A stretch of 64,000 nt of DNA, taken from positions 1,798,001-1,862,000 of the forward strand of contig NZ_CP091794.1 of assembly GCF_022024175.1 (NCBI RefSeq), read 5' to 3'. The first letter of the stretch is position 1, and every line of letters starts with the position of its first letter. This document shows positions 43,762-53,800 of this stretch, piece by piece. Below the pieces are notes generated by a model, which saw only the letters and a program-made list of their open reading frames with translations, was not told the DNA's origin and did no database searches. The translations under genes and the position numbers were made by a program. This stretch comes from Prevotella communis (GTDB taxonomy: Bacteria > Bacteroidota > Bacteroidia > Bacteroidales > Bacteroidaceae).

Positions 43762-46700
43762 TTAATGTACCAACACTTTTTTGCCTCCATGGATATACAG
43801 GCCCTTCTTTGGCTTCTCTATACGGCGACCCTGCAAGTCATAGATGGCGTCAGCCATTTCCGTGCTTTCTGTGATTTCTGTGTGACCTACTCCTGTCGGT
43901 GTGCCCTCTTCCTCGAAGTTCATCACAAAGCTGCGGGCGGTCTGGCTGTCAGAGAAATAGAAGTATGCGCGGCAGGTGCCCAGTGCCTTTCCGTTAGCGA
44001 TGGTGCGGTCGTTCTTGGCATAGCCCAGCTTGTTGTTGCCAGACAGCAGCAGCACTTTGCTGCGGTTGGTCTCGGTAATCTCCAGCGGAGCGTAGGTGCC
44101 CATGAACGAGCCCGAGCCATCCGTGAAGTTCACGTCGCGGTTGCTGTTGTCGATGGTGACGCCGGTGAACACAGGGTTCACGAGGTTTACACCCGTATTG
44201 TCCCATTTGATGATGAATGGTGTGCCTGCAGGTATCGTGGCAGGCGCATTGTCGAATTTCAGCGTCAGCGTGCCGCCAACAAGATTAGACGATTCTTTGA
44301 GCACCTTTGCCACTACGTTATCACCAGCCAGCGGGCTGCTGGCAATCGTCACATCGAACGGCAGCACCAGCGTGTTCCAGTAGCCGTCCTTGTAGAGGGT
44401 GCGGCCAGAGAGCGTCACGTCGGCCACCTGCTTATTGACGATGGCTGCGCTGTTGTCAGCATTGTTGGCAAGGCTCACGTTGGCCTTCACCATATAGAAT
44501 TTACCATTGTATTTCAGTCCGCTGGCGTAGGCAGTGACGCCGCTCACGTTGTAAGTTGTGCCCGCTGCACCAACGTTTGCAGGTACGAAGCTCTCGGTAG
44601 CGGGGGTATAGACGTAGGCCTCGATGCCGTTGTTCCACAAGGCGGGGCTCACATTGCCGTCGTTCAGATAAGGTTTGTAATGGGTGTCGTCGCAGAGGTA
44701 GTTGGTGTAGTAGCAATTGTAGGTATCCACCTTGTTGCGGGCGAAGGTGGCACTCTCCGTGTTGAGTACGGTCACCTCAGTGGGTGCGAAGAGTGAGTTG
44801 CGGATAGTGGCGGCATTTTTTCTCCAGCCGATGAAGCCGCCGCACTTGGTGGTCTTGTCGCCGAGCAACTTACCGTCGAACACGCAGCCTTCAATGCTGA
44901 TGGAATGTCCGTCGGTGTTGTGCGTCTGGCCTACGAAGCCGCCGTGCGTACCGTCGCCCTCGATGCTGCTGTTGATGGTGACGCTAGAGCGGCAGTTGCG
45001 GATGCTGACGGCGCCGTACTGGTCGGCAATGAAGCCAGCGGCGAACTTGGCCGAGGTCGTAATGGTGCCCTCGACGATGAGGTTCTCAATCGTGCCGCCG
45101 TCCACGTATCGGAAAGGTGCAGCGTTGTCGGTCGAGGTCGTGTAGTCAACGGTCAGCGTATTGCCCTGTCCGTTGAAGGTTCCTGTGAACTCGTGATCCT
45201 TACTGCCCGCCATGCTGCTGACGCTGAGGTCATGGCCCAGCTTCACGGTCTTTCCGGTGAAGTAGCCCTTGTCGTTGTTGGCCAGCTGGTCGCAGAACTG
45301 GTTCCAGCCCGCAGTGGTGTTGATGGTATAGGTGTTGCCATTGACGGCGAGGTCGTTCTCCAGCTGCCACTGTGCGTAGAGCGTGATGTTACCCCCTGGG
45401 TTGATATTCTGCTGGTCGGCATAGGATGTGCCAGTTCCGTCGGCCTTGGTGTTCCAGCCCGTAAAGATGTAGCCGTCGCGGGTGAAGGTGCAGGGCGACA
45501 GGGTCTTCGACTCCATTTTTCCATACACCTGGGCGGTCATCGTGCCCTCGCCGCCGTTGGCATCGTAGTGGACGGTGTGACTTAAAGAAATAGGATCAGG
45601 CATAATATCTTGCCACTGCGCGTAGAGCGTGATGGTCTCGCCCTCCGCTGCAATGTCGGTGACTACCTGTTTGTTGCTGTAGCTGATGCCGCTACCGTCG
45701 GCCTTGGTATTCCAGCCAGAGAAAGAAACAGTGACTAGCAATTGATCTGTAAATGCATTTGCCGTCAGGGCTTGCGCCACACCGACAGTGAACATCTGGT
45801 CTTCCATCGTGCCCTTGGCCCCGTCGTAGTTTTTATCGAAATGAACGTAGTAGGTGTTGGCGGGAAGGGCAGTCCACTGTGCATAGAGTGTCATGTCCAT
45901 GCCAAGGATTTTCTCTTTGTCGGCGTAGGCTTTGCCGCTGCCGTCGGCCTTGGTGTTCCAGCCCGTGAAACGATAGCCTGTACGGGTGAAGGTGCAGGGC
46001 GACAGGTTTTTTTCGTCGTCGAAATCGAACGTCTGGTCAGCCATCGTGCCTGTACCGCCATTAGCATTGAAGTGGACAGTGTTGTTGTATCCGACATTGG
46101 GGACGTCGCCTGGATTAAAGGGGTCGATGATGTGGATGTCACCTGGGTCGTCGCCTGGGTCAATGGGGTCGATGTTGGGGTCGTCGCCTGGATCATGGGG
46201 GTCGATGATGTGGATGTCACTCTTCGTCCACTTGGCGTAGAGCGTGATGGTCTGCCCCGCTGCTGCAATGTCGGTAACCTTCTCGCCGTCGGCATAGGAT
46301 GTGCCGCTACCGTCGGCCTTGGTGTTCCAGCCTGCGAAGTCGAAGCCTATACGGGTGAAGGTGCAGGGCGACAGGGGGTTTTCGTCGCCGAGAGTGAGCG
46401 TCTGGTCAGCCATTGTGCCCGTGCCGCCATTAGCATTAAAGTGGACGGTGTAACTGTCTGGGGCAATGGGGTCGATGGCCGTGAAGTTGGCCGAGACAGC
46501 AACATTGGCTGTAGGCATGGTGAACGTCCACGTGCCGTCGCCTTGGTCGGTCAGGGCGATGGTCTCGTTAGTCACAAGGTTCGTGGCGCTGAGCGAGCCA
46601 TCCACGTACTCATAGCCTGCGTCGGGTACCACGGTGAGCGTGACCGTCTCACCACCGTCATACAAGCCATTTTCATCGCCGCCACTCGCGTTCACGTGAC

Positions 46701-47361
46701 CATGGGTTGAGTTGTCGGTGATGGTGAAACTCTCCGTCAGTGTCCCCCATTTAACTGCACCCACCGTGACATCCCTGGCAGGCATGGTGAAGTGGAAGTG
46801 ATTGGCATCGTCCTGCGTGATGGGGCTGACGTCCAGGGAACTGACCACCCAGTATTCGTTGCCGGCCGGCTCGGAGAGCGTGATGTCCACGCGCTGGCCC
46901 TCTTCTGCGGTAGTGACGGTCTGGCCGCCCACGCTGAAGGTCATGGAGGCACCATCGCTGGTAAGGGTATAAAAGCTGGCGGCACCTGGCTCGTCAAAGT
47001 AGACGGTGTACTCGTCGGTACCCAAGTCTAGATTCCTGTTGTATGAGCCTCCATTGCGATTGACGGTGATGTTAGTGGTGCTCAAACTAGTCGCACCTTT
47101 AAACGTCACCTTATTGACTTCATAGCCGCTCGCTGGCAGAAACTGGATGGTGTAGTTGCCGCTGAATCTGCTACTGGTGCCGTTAGCGCTGAAATTCTCC
47201 GTAACGCCGCCGTGCGTCACAGTCACCGTGCCGCTACCGTTGATGTTTACTTTGACATTGCCGCTAAAGTTAAATTGCGCCCACGCACTTGCCGACGTGA
47301 GCAGCATCATGAGCAGCGCGAGGGCCGCCCGTGAAAACAATCTAAATGGTTTTTCTTTCAT
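43762..47361 (-). CDS. large secreted protein with Listeria-Bacteroides repeats
   Basis: This 1199-residue protein has a signal peptide (about 1-28, ending ASAWAQ). Five or more InlB B-repeat-like units (about 305-690) follow, each with the pattern VHFNANGGTGTMADQTL...GWNTKADGSGTSYAD...ITLYAQW. Between them is an acidic Asp-Pro-Gly linker (DPGDDP; about 385-420). A GLUG-like segment (about 705-830) has HEFTGTFNGQGNTL and RNCRSSVTI. The C-terminus reads AIYDLQGRRIEKPKKGLYIHGGKKVLV, a tail shared by secreted Prevotella proteins and probably a sorting or maturation signal. An adhesin-like surface role is plausible. Confidence 0.88.
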   Translation of the reverse strand: MKEKPFRLFSRAALALLMMLLTSASAWAQFNFSGNVKVNINGSGTVTVTHGGVTENFSANGTSSRFSGNYTIQFLPASGYEVNKVTFKGATSLSTTNITVNRNGGSYNRNLDLGTDEYTVYFDEPGAASFYTLTSDGASMTFSVGGQTVTTAEEGQRVDITLSEPAGNEYWVVSSLDVSPITQDDANHFHFTMPARDVTVGAVKWGTLTESFTITDNSTHGHVNASGGDENGLYDGGETVTLTVVPDAGYEYVDGSLSATNLVTNETIALTDQGDGTWTFTMPTANVAVSANFTAIDPIAPDSYTVHFNANGGTGTMADQTLTLGDENPLSPCTFTRIGFDFAGWNTKADGSGTSYADGEKVTDIAAAGQTITLYAKWTKSDIHIIDPHDPGDDPNIDPIDPGDDPGDIHIIDPFNPGDVPNVGYNNTVHFNANGGTGTMADQTFDFDDEKNLSPCTFTRTGYRFTGWNTKADGSGKAYADKEKILGMDMTLYAQWTALPANTYYVHFDKNYDGAKGTMEDQMFTVGVAQALTANAFTDQLLVTVSFSGWNTKADGSGISYSNKQVVTDIAAEGETITLYAQWQDIMPDPISLSHTVHYDANGGEGTMTAQVYGKMESKTLSPCTFTRDGYIFTGWNTKADGTGTSYADQQNINPGGNITLYAQWQLENDLAVNGNTYTINTTAGWNQFCDQLANNDKGYFTGKTVKLGHDLSVSSMAGSKDHEFTGTFNGQGNTLTVDYTTSTDNAAPFRYVDGGTIENLIVEGTITTSAKFAAGFIADQYGAVSIRNCRSSVTINSSIEGDGTHGGFVGQTHNTDGHSISIEGCVFDGKLLGDKTTKCGGFIGWRKNAATIRNSLFAPTEVTVLNTESATFARNKVDTYNCYYTNYLCDDTHYKPYLNDGNVSPALWNNGIEAYVYTPATESFVPANVGAAGTTYNVSGVTAYASGLKYNGKFYMVKANVSLANNADNSAAIVNKQVADVTLSGRTLYKDGYWNTLVLPFDVTIASSPLAGDNVVAKVLKESSNLVGGTLTLKFDNAPATIPAGTPFIIKWDNTGVNLVNPVFTGVTIDNSNRDVNFTDGSGSFMGTYAPLEITETNRSKVLLLSGNNKLGYAKNDRTIANGKALGTCRAYFYFSDSQTARSFVMNFEEEGTPTGVGHTEITESTEMADAIYDLQGRRIEKPKKGLYIHGGKKVLVH

Positions 47362-47437
47362 ATTCGGATATATTTTTAATGTTTACTTTCTATGGTCGAA
47401 GCGCGTCTAAGGACACGAAGCGTCTAAAAAACGGCCG

Positions 47438-47445
47438 CAAAGGTA
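47438..47445 (-). promoter_or_regulatory. -7 box of the secreted repeat protein gene
   Basis: The complement reads TACCTTTG, about 77 nt upstream of the ATG at 47361. There is no -33 TTTG at 47465-47469; instead a GGTGTT half-site sits exactly there. Confidence 0.55.
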
Positions 47446-47464
47446 CACATAATTTTTAAAATAA

Positions 47465-47537
47465 GGTGTTTAAAATTCCAAGTAGGTGTTAGAAATTCAA
47501 GAATTAGGTGTTAAAATTCCGCGAATTTTAACACCTA
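47465..47537. promoter_or_regulatory. phased GGTGTT half-sites and a 15-bp palindrome (candidate activator sites)
   Basis: GGTGTT plus an A/T run and AATTC occurs at 47465, 47485 and 47507, 20-22 bp (two helical turns) apart. The last copy forms a perfect palindrome with an inverted copy (TAGGTGTTAAAATTC at 47505-47519, its complement at 47523-47537). They lie upstream of the -7 box at 47438. Confidence 0.5.
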
Positions 47538-47729
47538 AACCAATGAAATCGTCTAAAAACCCTCCCCGACTCCCCTACTCCTTAGAATTTAATGTCTACG
47601 GACTTCAAGGACTTATAGGACTTGCCGCCAAGGCGGCGCTGGCGCCGTCGGGACATTGTCATGGGGGCTCTTTTCTTTTTTTAACATAAAAAAACGGGTG
47701 TCTCGAGAACAACGTATTGATATTTTTCG
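47538..47729. other. gene-free spacer between the secreted protein and the sigma factor
   Basis: Holds a GC-rich GCCGCCAAGGCGGC palindrome (about 47620-47640) and nothing else recognisable. The whole gene-free gap from 47362 to 47815 also carries the activator-like sites and two promoters listed separately. Confidence 0.5.
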
Positions 47730-47737
47730 TAACTTTG
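47730..47737 (+). promoter_or_regulatory. -7 box of the sigma factor gene
   Basis: TAACTTTG (TAnnTTTG) lies 78 bp before the ATG at 47816, leaving a leader of about 73 nt. No -33 box at consensus spacing. Confidence 0.5.
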
Positions 47738-47815
47738 CACCCGCAAAATAAAAGAGTTTATACGTATAAGCCTATATATCAGGCAGTTAGTTAAGGAAAT
47801 CTAAGGAAAATACAG

Positions 47816-48688
47816 ATGAGACAATTAAAGATTCAAAAGAGTATTACAAACCGTTCAAGTGAGGCACTGGATAAATACCTTGTTGAAATCGGTCGTGCTC
47901 CTCTTATCAGCATTGATGAAGAGATTGAGCTGGCACAGAAAATTCGCAAGGGTGGTCTTGAGGGTGAGCGTGCAAAGGACAAGCTGGTGACAGCCAATCT
48001 GCGCTTCGTCGTTTCTGTGGCCAAACAGTATCAGCATCAGGGTTTGACACTTACCGACTTGATTGACGAAGGCAACATCGGTTTGATTAAGGCAGCCCAG
48101 AAGTTTGACGAGACCCGCGGTTTTAAATTCATCTCATACGCCGTATGGTGGATTCGCCAGAGCATCCTCCAGGCTATTGCCGAGCAGAGCCGTATTGTGC
48201 GTCTGCCCTTGAATCAGGTTGGCTCTCTGAACAAGATTAACCACGAGATCAACAAGTTTGAGCAGGAGAACCAGCGTCACCCCTCTGTGAGCGAGCTGGC
48301 CGAGATGACCGACCTCGACGAGGAGAAGATTGGCCAGAGCATGCAGGCCGACAGTCACCACGTGTCTATCGACGCACCTTTCCAGGATGGTGAGGACAAC
48401 TGTATGCTGGACGTGATGGCCGGTGGCGACGACACCCGTACAGACCGCCAGGTAGACCACGAGTCAATGGCTCAGGAGCTGAACTCAGTACTGTCGCGCG
48501 TATTAAAGGACCGCGAGATTATCATTATCCGCGAGTGCTTCGGCATTGGCTGCCATGAGAAGGGACTCGAGGAGATTGGCGACGAGCTGGGACTGACCCG
48601 TGAGCGTGTGCGCCAGATCCGTGAGAAGAGTATTGCCAAGCTCCGTGACTCTGGTAATGCCCGCATCCTGATGAAATATCTGGGATAA
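47816..48688 (+). CDS. rpoD: primary RNA polymerase sigma factor (Bacteroidetes RpoD)
   Basis: This 290-residue sigma-70 protein has region 1.2 (DKYLVEIGRAPLISIDEE), region 2 with the core-binding and -10-recognising stretch DLIDEGNIGLIKAAQKFDETRGFKFISYAVWWIRQSILQAI, region 3, and region 4 with the helix-turn-helix EEIGDELGLTRERVRQIREKSIAKLR. It lacks region 1.1, as in the short primary sigma of Bacteroides that reads TTTG/TAnnTTTG promoters. This explains the promoters seen all over the window. A 15-bp terminator stem follows. Confidence 0.93.
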   Translation: MRQLKIQKSITNRSSEALDKYLVEIGRAPLISIDEEIELAQKIRKGGLEGERAKDKLVTANLRFVVSVAKQYQHQGLTLTDLIDEGNIGLIKAAQKFDETRGFKFISYAVWWIRQSILQAIAEQSRIVRLPLNQVGSLNKINHEINKFEQENQRHPSVSELAEMTDLDEEKIGQSMQADSHHVSIDAPFQDGEDNCMLDVMAGGDDTRTDRQVDHESMAQELNSVLSRVLKDREIIIIRECFGIGCHEKGLEEIGDELGLTRERVRQIREKSIAKLRDSGNARILMKYLG

Positions 48689-48713
48689 ATTTTCAGGTAA
48701 ATAAAAGATAGGA

Positions 48714-48746
48714 ATAGAAAAACCAAAATTTTTTTGGTTTTTCTAT
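48714..48746 (+). terminator. terminator of the sigma factor gene
   Basis: ATAGAAAAACCAAAA (48714-48728) and TTTTGGTTTTTCTAT (48732-48746) form a perfect 15-bp stem around a 3-nt loop. The 3' arm contains the -33 box of the next promoter. Confidence 0.75.
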
Positions 48747-48764
48747 TTGTTTATGCTATCTTTG
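48733..48764 (+). promoter_or_regulatory. promoter of the outer-membrane protein-addA-addB unit
   Basis: TTTG (48733-48736) lies 20 bp before TATCTTTG (48757-48764), both perfect. The predicted start is about 7 nt before the ATG at 48778, so the leader is very short and has no ribosome-binding site. Confidence 0.72.
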
Positions 48765-48777
48765 CACCTGAAATATA

Positions 48778-50853
48778 ATGAAACGTCTATTACTTGCGAT
48801 ACTAACAACTTTGGCCATTGTGACCTCCGTATCAGGCGAAACACAGGTTGATTCGCTTGTCATGAATCGCATGTACAGTTTCCTGAAGAACAATGTAGAC
48901 AAACTCGAAGGCTTTTCCACGAATGTCTACGCCAAACATCTCTATCAGATACACAAGCGAAATGCCACGATGATGGCGGTGCCGTCGATGTACAACTTCT
49001 CGTACGGCGAGCGTGTGTATGTATGCGAGGAGTACGACAGGTTCACCTTTCATAATATAGCTCACTACGAGAACAAGCGACAGGCCTACTGCACCACCAT
49101 ACCACGCAACAGAAGTGCTATGTCGGTGCTGTTTATGTATCTGACGCCCAATTTCTATCACGTGACGATATACGACGACCACGTGCTGTCGCCGTTTAAC
49201 AAGGAGAACAGGATTTACTACCGCTATAAGACCGTGCCCCTGGCCAACCACAAGGTGCGACTCTATTTCCGTCCGCGACTGGTGCGCAACACGCAGCTGG
49301 TACGCGGTAAGGCCATCATCGACGCCCTGACGGGACGCATCGAGCAGGTGGAGATGGAGGGCGAGTTTGACATGATACGCTTCCAGACCCTGACGATGAT
49401 GGGTAAGGAAGGCGCCCATGCCCTGCTGCCACGAATCTGTCAGACCAACATCTCGTTTAAGTTTGGCGGCAACCACGTCACCTCACAGTTTGAGGCCGTG
49501 TTTGACTGTCCTATCACCCTGGCCGATTCCGTCAACGTGAAGGGCGACCGCGACCTGATGGACTCCATCCGCCCTATCAGCCTGTCGCCCGCAGAACTGG
49601 CCGTATGGGACGATTACGACCGCAGGAACGGACTGGTAGAGGAACCGGAGCCCGAGGTGGACAGCGACACTATCCAGATTACGCAGACATGGGTGAAGGA
49701 AGAGGAGCCGGAGCCTGCCCCACGCCGACGCCGCAACTACCTGAAGGAGATTGGCTGGGACCTGATTGGCGAGAACCTGATCCACAGTCTGAAGACCGAG
49801 GGCGACAAGGGCTATCTGAAACTGTCGCCTATCCTCGACCCGCAGTATATCAGCTACAGTCAAAGCAAGGGACTGGCCTATCGTATCAAGCTCGGTGCGA
49901 AGTATAAGATAAGCGAGACGGCCTACATCAACTTCAACCCCTACGTAGGTTACAACTTCAAGTTCCGCGAGTTCTACTACAAGGCACCGATCCACCTCTA
50001 TTATAATGACAAGAAGGATGCCGGCGTAGAACTGATATTCGGTAACGACAACCGTATAGGCAGTTCGGTGATACTCGACGAGATCAAGCAGCAATACGGT
50101 GAGGACCTGGACCTGGACGGTAAGAACCTGGAGCTCTTTGACGACAACTATATCCGCCTGCGCCATCATATACAGGCCACGAAACGCCTGCGCCTGGAGA
50201 CGGGTCTGGTGTTCCACAACCGTAAGTCGCTCAATGCCGAGGAGATGCGCAAATACGGCAAGGAGACGCAGTATTTCTCGCTGGCTCCGTCGCTGAGCGT
50301 GAAATGGATGCCTTCATCAAAAGCACCGATGATGTCGCTGGACTACGAGCGCGGTGTGAAGGTCAACCACCAGTACATCAGTTATGAGCGCTGGGAGGCC
50401 GATGCGTCGTACAAGCAACCGCTGTGCCGCACCCAGCAGCTCAACCTGCGCTTTGGCGGCGGTCTCTATACGGCCAAGGACAACAACTTCTTCATGGACT
50501 TCGCCAACTTCCACGATAACAACATACCCGGCGGATGGGACGATGACTTCACGGGAAATTTCCAGTTGCTTAACTCACGCCTCTATAACGAGTCGAAATA
50601 CTACCTCAGGGGCAACGTCAGTTTCGAGACACCCCTGATGGCCGGCTACCTGGTGCCTATCGTAGGTCGCTACGTAGAGCGCGAGCGCGTGTATGTAAGC
50701 AGTCTGAGCATTGATAACACCCGCCTATATTCTGAACTGGGATACGGCTTCACCTGTCGCATCTTCTCGATGGGTATCTTCACCAGTTTCCTGAACTACC
50801 AGTACCAGGATATGGGCTGTAAATTCACATTTGAACTATTCAATAGATGGTAA
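48778..50853 (+). CDS. outer-membrane beta-barrel-like protein of unknown function (DUF5686-like)
   Basis: This 691-residue protein has a signal peptide (about 1-19) and an N-terminal half with a conserved-looking region (VYAKHLYQIHKRNATMMAVPSMYNFSYGERVYVCEEYDRFTFHNI). The C-terminal half consists of alternating aromatic beta strands ending in KFTFELFNRW, the aromatic end typical of outer-membrane barrels. It resembles the DUF5686 family of Bacteroidetes, but this assignment is from memory of the fold. Its stop overlaps the addA start by 7 bp, so the three genes are co-transcribed. Confidence 0.75.
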   Translation: MKRLLLAILTTLAIVTSVSGETQVDSLVMNRMYSFLKNNVDKLEGFSTNVYAKHLYQIHKRNATMMAVPSMYNFSYGERVYVCEEYDRFTFHNIAHYENKRQAYCTTIPRNRSAMSVLFMYLTPNFYHVTIYDDHVLSPFNKENRIYYRYKTVPLANHKVRLYFRPRLVRNTQLVRGKAIIDALTGRIEQVEMEGEFDMIRFQTLTMMGKEGAHALLPRICQTNISFKFGGNHVTSQFEAVFDCPITLADSVNVKGDRDLMDSIRPISLSPAELAVWDDYDRRNGLVEEPEPEVDSDTIQITQTWVKEEEPEPAPRRRRNYLKEIGWDLIGENLIHSLKTEGDKGYLKLSPILDPQYISYSQSKGLAYRIKLGAKYKISETAYINFNPYVGYNFKFREFYYKAPIHLYYNDKKDAGVELIFGNDNRIGSSVILDEIKQQYGEDLDLDGKNLELFDDNYIRLRHHIQATKRLRLETGLVFHNRKSLNAEEMRKYGKETQYFSLAPSLSVKWMPSSKAPMMSLDYERGVKVNHQYISYERWEADASYKQPLCRTQQLNLRFGGGLYTAKDNNFFMDFANFHDNNIPGGWDDDFTGNFQLLNSRLYNESKYYLRGNVSFETPLMAGYLVPIVGRYVERERVYVSSLSIDNTRLYSELGYGFTCRIFSMGIFTSFLNYQYQDMGCKFTFELFNRW

Positions 50854-53800
50854 AACCACTGATTGTCTATAAGGCTAGTGCTGGTAGTGGTAAGACCTTC
50901 CGCCTCACGGTGGAATATATCAAGCTGCTGGTACAGAATCCCTATGCCTTCCGTCAGATACTGGCTGTGACATTTACCAACAAGGCCACAGCCGAGATGA
51001 AATCACGAATCCTGAGCCAGTTGTACGGCATCTGGCGTCAGCAGGAGGAGTCGAAGGGCTATATGAGTAAGGTGTGCGAGGAGCTGGAGGTGTCGCCCCA
51101 GATGGCCTCGGAACGGGCGGGCATGGCCCTGCACCTGCTGTTGCACAACTACAGTTATTTCCGTGTGGAGACGATTGACTCGTTCTTCCAGTGCGTGCTG
51201 CGCAACCTGGCACGCGAGTTGGACCTGACGGCCAACCTGCGCGTGGGTCTGAACGACGTGCAGGTGGAGGAACAGGCTGTAGACCAGCTCATTGAGAGTC
51301 TGCAGGCCACCGACCTGCTGCTGCAGTGGCTCCTGAAATACATCATGGACACCATCCGTGACGACCGCTCGTGGAACGTCATCGGACCTATCAAGAAATT
51401 CGGTAAGACCATCTTCCGCGATTTCTATAAGGAGAAGAGCCACCGGCTGGAGGTGCTCAACAACGAGAAAGATTTCTTCGACAAGTACTCGGCCACGCTG
51501 CGCCATGAGCGCGACGATGCCAAGGAGAAGATGCTGCAACTGGCGGAGACCTTCTTCGAGATTATCAAGGCCGAGGGGCTCACGGTGGACGACTTTGCGA
51601 AGAAAAGCAGTGGAGTTTGTGGTGTATTTCTGAAACTGAAGCGCGGGGATTTTGGTGAAGACATTTTTAATGCAACAGCCAATGCCGCAGCTGCAGACCC
51701 TACGAAATGGTATACAAAAACATGCCAGCGGGGACCATTTATTCACGCCCTTGCAGAAGACAAACTAATTCCTCTTCTTAACACAGTTAAGAGTGAGCAG
51801 CCCATACAGTACAAGCGGTACAAGTCGGCCGACCTGACCCTGCGCCACTTGAGTCAGTTGCGCCTCCTGGGCAGCATCGAGAGTAAGGTGCACGAACTGA
51901 ACGACAACGCCAACCGCTTCCTGTTGTCAGACACGCAGCAGTTGCTCCACGAACTGATCAAGGACAGCGACTCCCCCTTTGTGTTTGAGAAGATTGGCAC
52001 CCACCTGGAACATATCATGATTGACGAGTTTCAGGATACCTCTACCGTGCAGTGGCAGAACTTCAAGATACTGCTGGAGGAAGCGATGAGCCATGAGGGC
52101 ACGTCGAACCTGATAGTAGGCGACGTGAAGCAGAGCATCTACCGCTGGCGCAGTGGCGACTGGCGCCTGCTGGCCAATATCAGGGAGCAGTTCCAGAATG
52201 CCAGTCAGCGATTGGAGGTGCTGCCGATGGATACCAACTACCGTTCTACGCCCAACGTCATTCGTTTCAACAACGCCTTCTTCACAGAGGCAGCCAGTCA
52301 GGAGGAAGTGGCGGCCTATGACGACGTGGAGCAGAAATGGCCGGCATCCAAGGCCGACGATGGACGCGTGGATATCCAGTTGCTCACGGGCGAGGACTAC
52401 CAGCAACAGACATTGGACCTGCTGGTGGAACATATCTCGGACTTGCTGTCGCAGGGCGTCGCACCCAGGCAGATTGCCATCCTGCTGCGCTCGAACGCCA
52501 ATATCACCGTGATAGCCAACCACCTGATGGCCACGATGCCAGAGGTGAGCGTGATCAGCGACGAGGCCTTCCGCCTGGATGCATCGCCTGCCGTCCAGGT
52601 GATTATCCATGCGCTGAGGAGTCTGACGCATCCTGACGACATGATTACACGGGCATTCCTGCAGAAGGCCTACAGCGGAAAGATTGACGGTGCACTGCCT
52701 GAGGACTTCGACGCCTCGCTGCTGCTCCTGCCACTCTACGACCTGGTGGAACGCCTTTACGGTATCTTCAACCTGCAAGGGATGAAGGACCAGAGTGCCT
52801 ATCTCTGCACGTTCTACGACCACGTGCTGAACTATATCGGAGAGAAATCGACGGATGTGAACGGATTCCTGCGCGAATGGGACGCCACGCTGTGCAGCAA
52901 GACCATCCAGTGCTCCGACGTCGACGGCATCCGCATCCTGTCCATCCATAAGTCAAAGGGACTGGAGTTCGACCACGTGCTGATTCCGTTCTGCGACTGG
53001 CGTATGGAAATGCCCGACGTGTTGTGGTGCGAACCCAAGGAGGACCCGTATATGGCCTTGCCTCTGGCAGCTATCGACTATAGTCAGAAGGGCATGATGG
53101 GTACCATCTACGAGGACGACTACAAGACGGAACACCTGCAGAGCGTGGTGGACAACCTGAACCTGCTCTATGTGGCGTTCACACGTGCGGTAGAGAGTCT
53201 CTTCGTCATCGGTAAGCGCCAGGGCAAGAACTCACGCTCTGAACGCATCGAACAGGTGTTGCCGGTGCTGGACCTCGAGGGTGCCTGTATATCCGGTCTG
53301 GACGACGAGACCCAGCCCATTGTATTCTCCTATGGACACCTCCCTCAGACATCATCCCTCAGCCCTCAGACATCATCCCTCAGCCCTCAGACATCAAATC
53401 CCTTCACGCAGCCCAGCACCATCATCCCGGTGGAGATAGAGACTTTCAGCCTGAAGACATCGTTCAGGCAGAGCAACCAGAGTAAGGACTTCGTGAATGC
53501 AGAGGATGAGGAGTTTACCCAGCAGTCGAACTATATCAAGATGGGTAACATCCTGCACAATGTGTTTGCACATATCCGTACGGCACAGGACGTAGACAGT
53601 GCCCTGCAGCAGATGGAGATGGAGGGTATTATCTATGATGCCCAACTGACGCGTGAGAAGATTGAGGCGATGATTCATAAGCGTCTGGGCGACAAGCGCG
53701 TGGCGCAGTGGTTCACGGCGGAATGGTCGCTCTACAACGAGTGCACGATCCTGTTGCCCGATGGCCAGGAGCGCAGGCCCGACCGAGTGATGACGAATGG

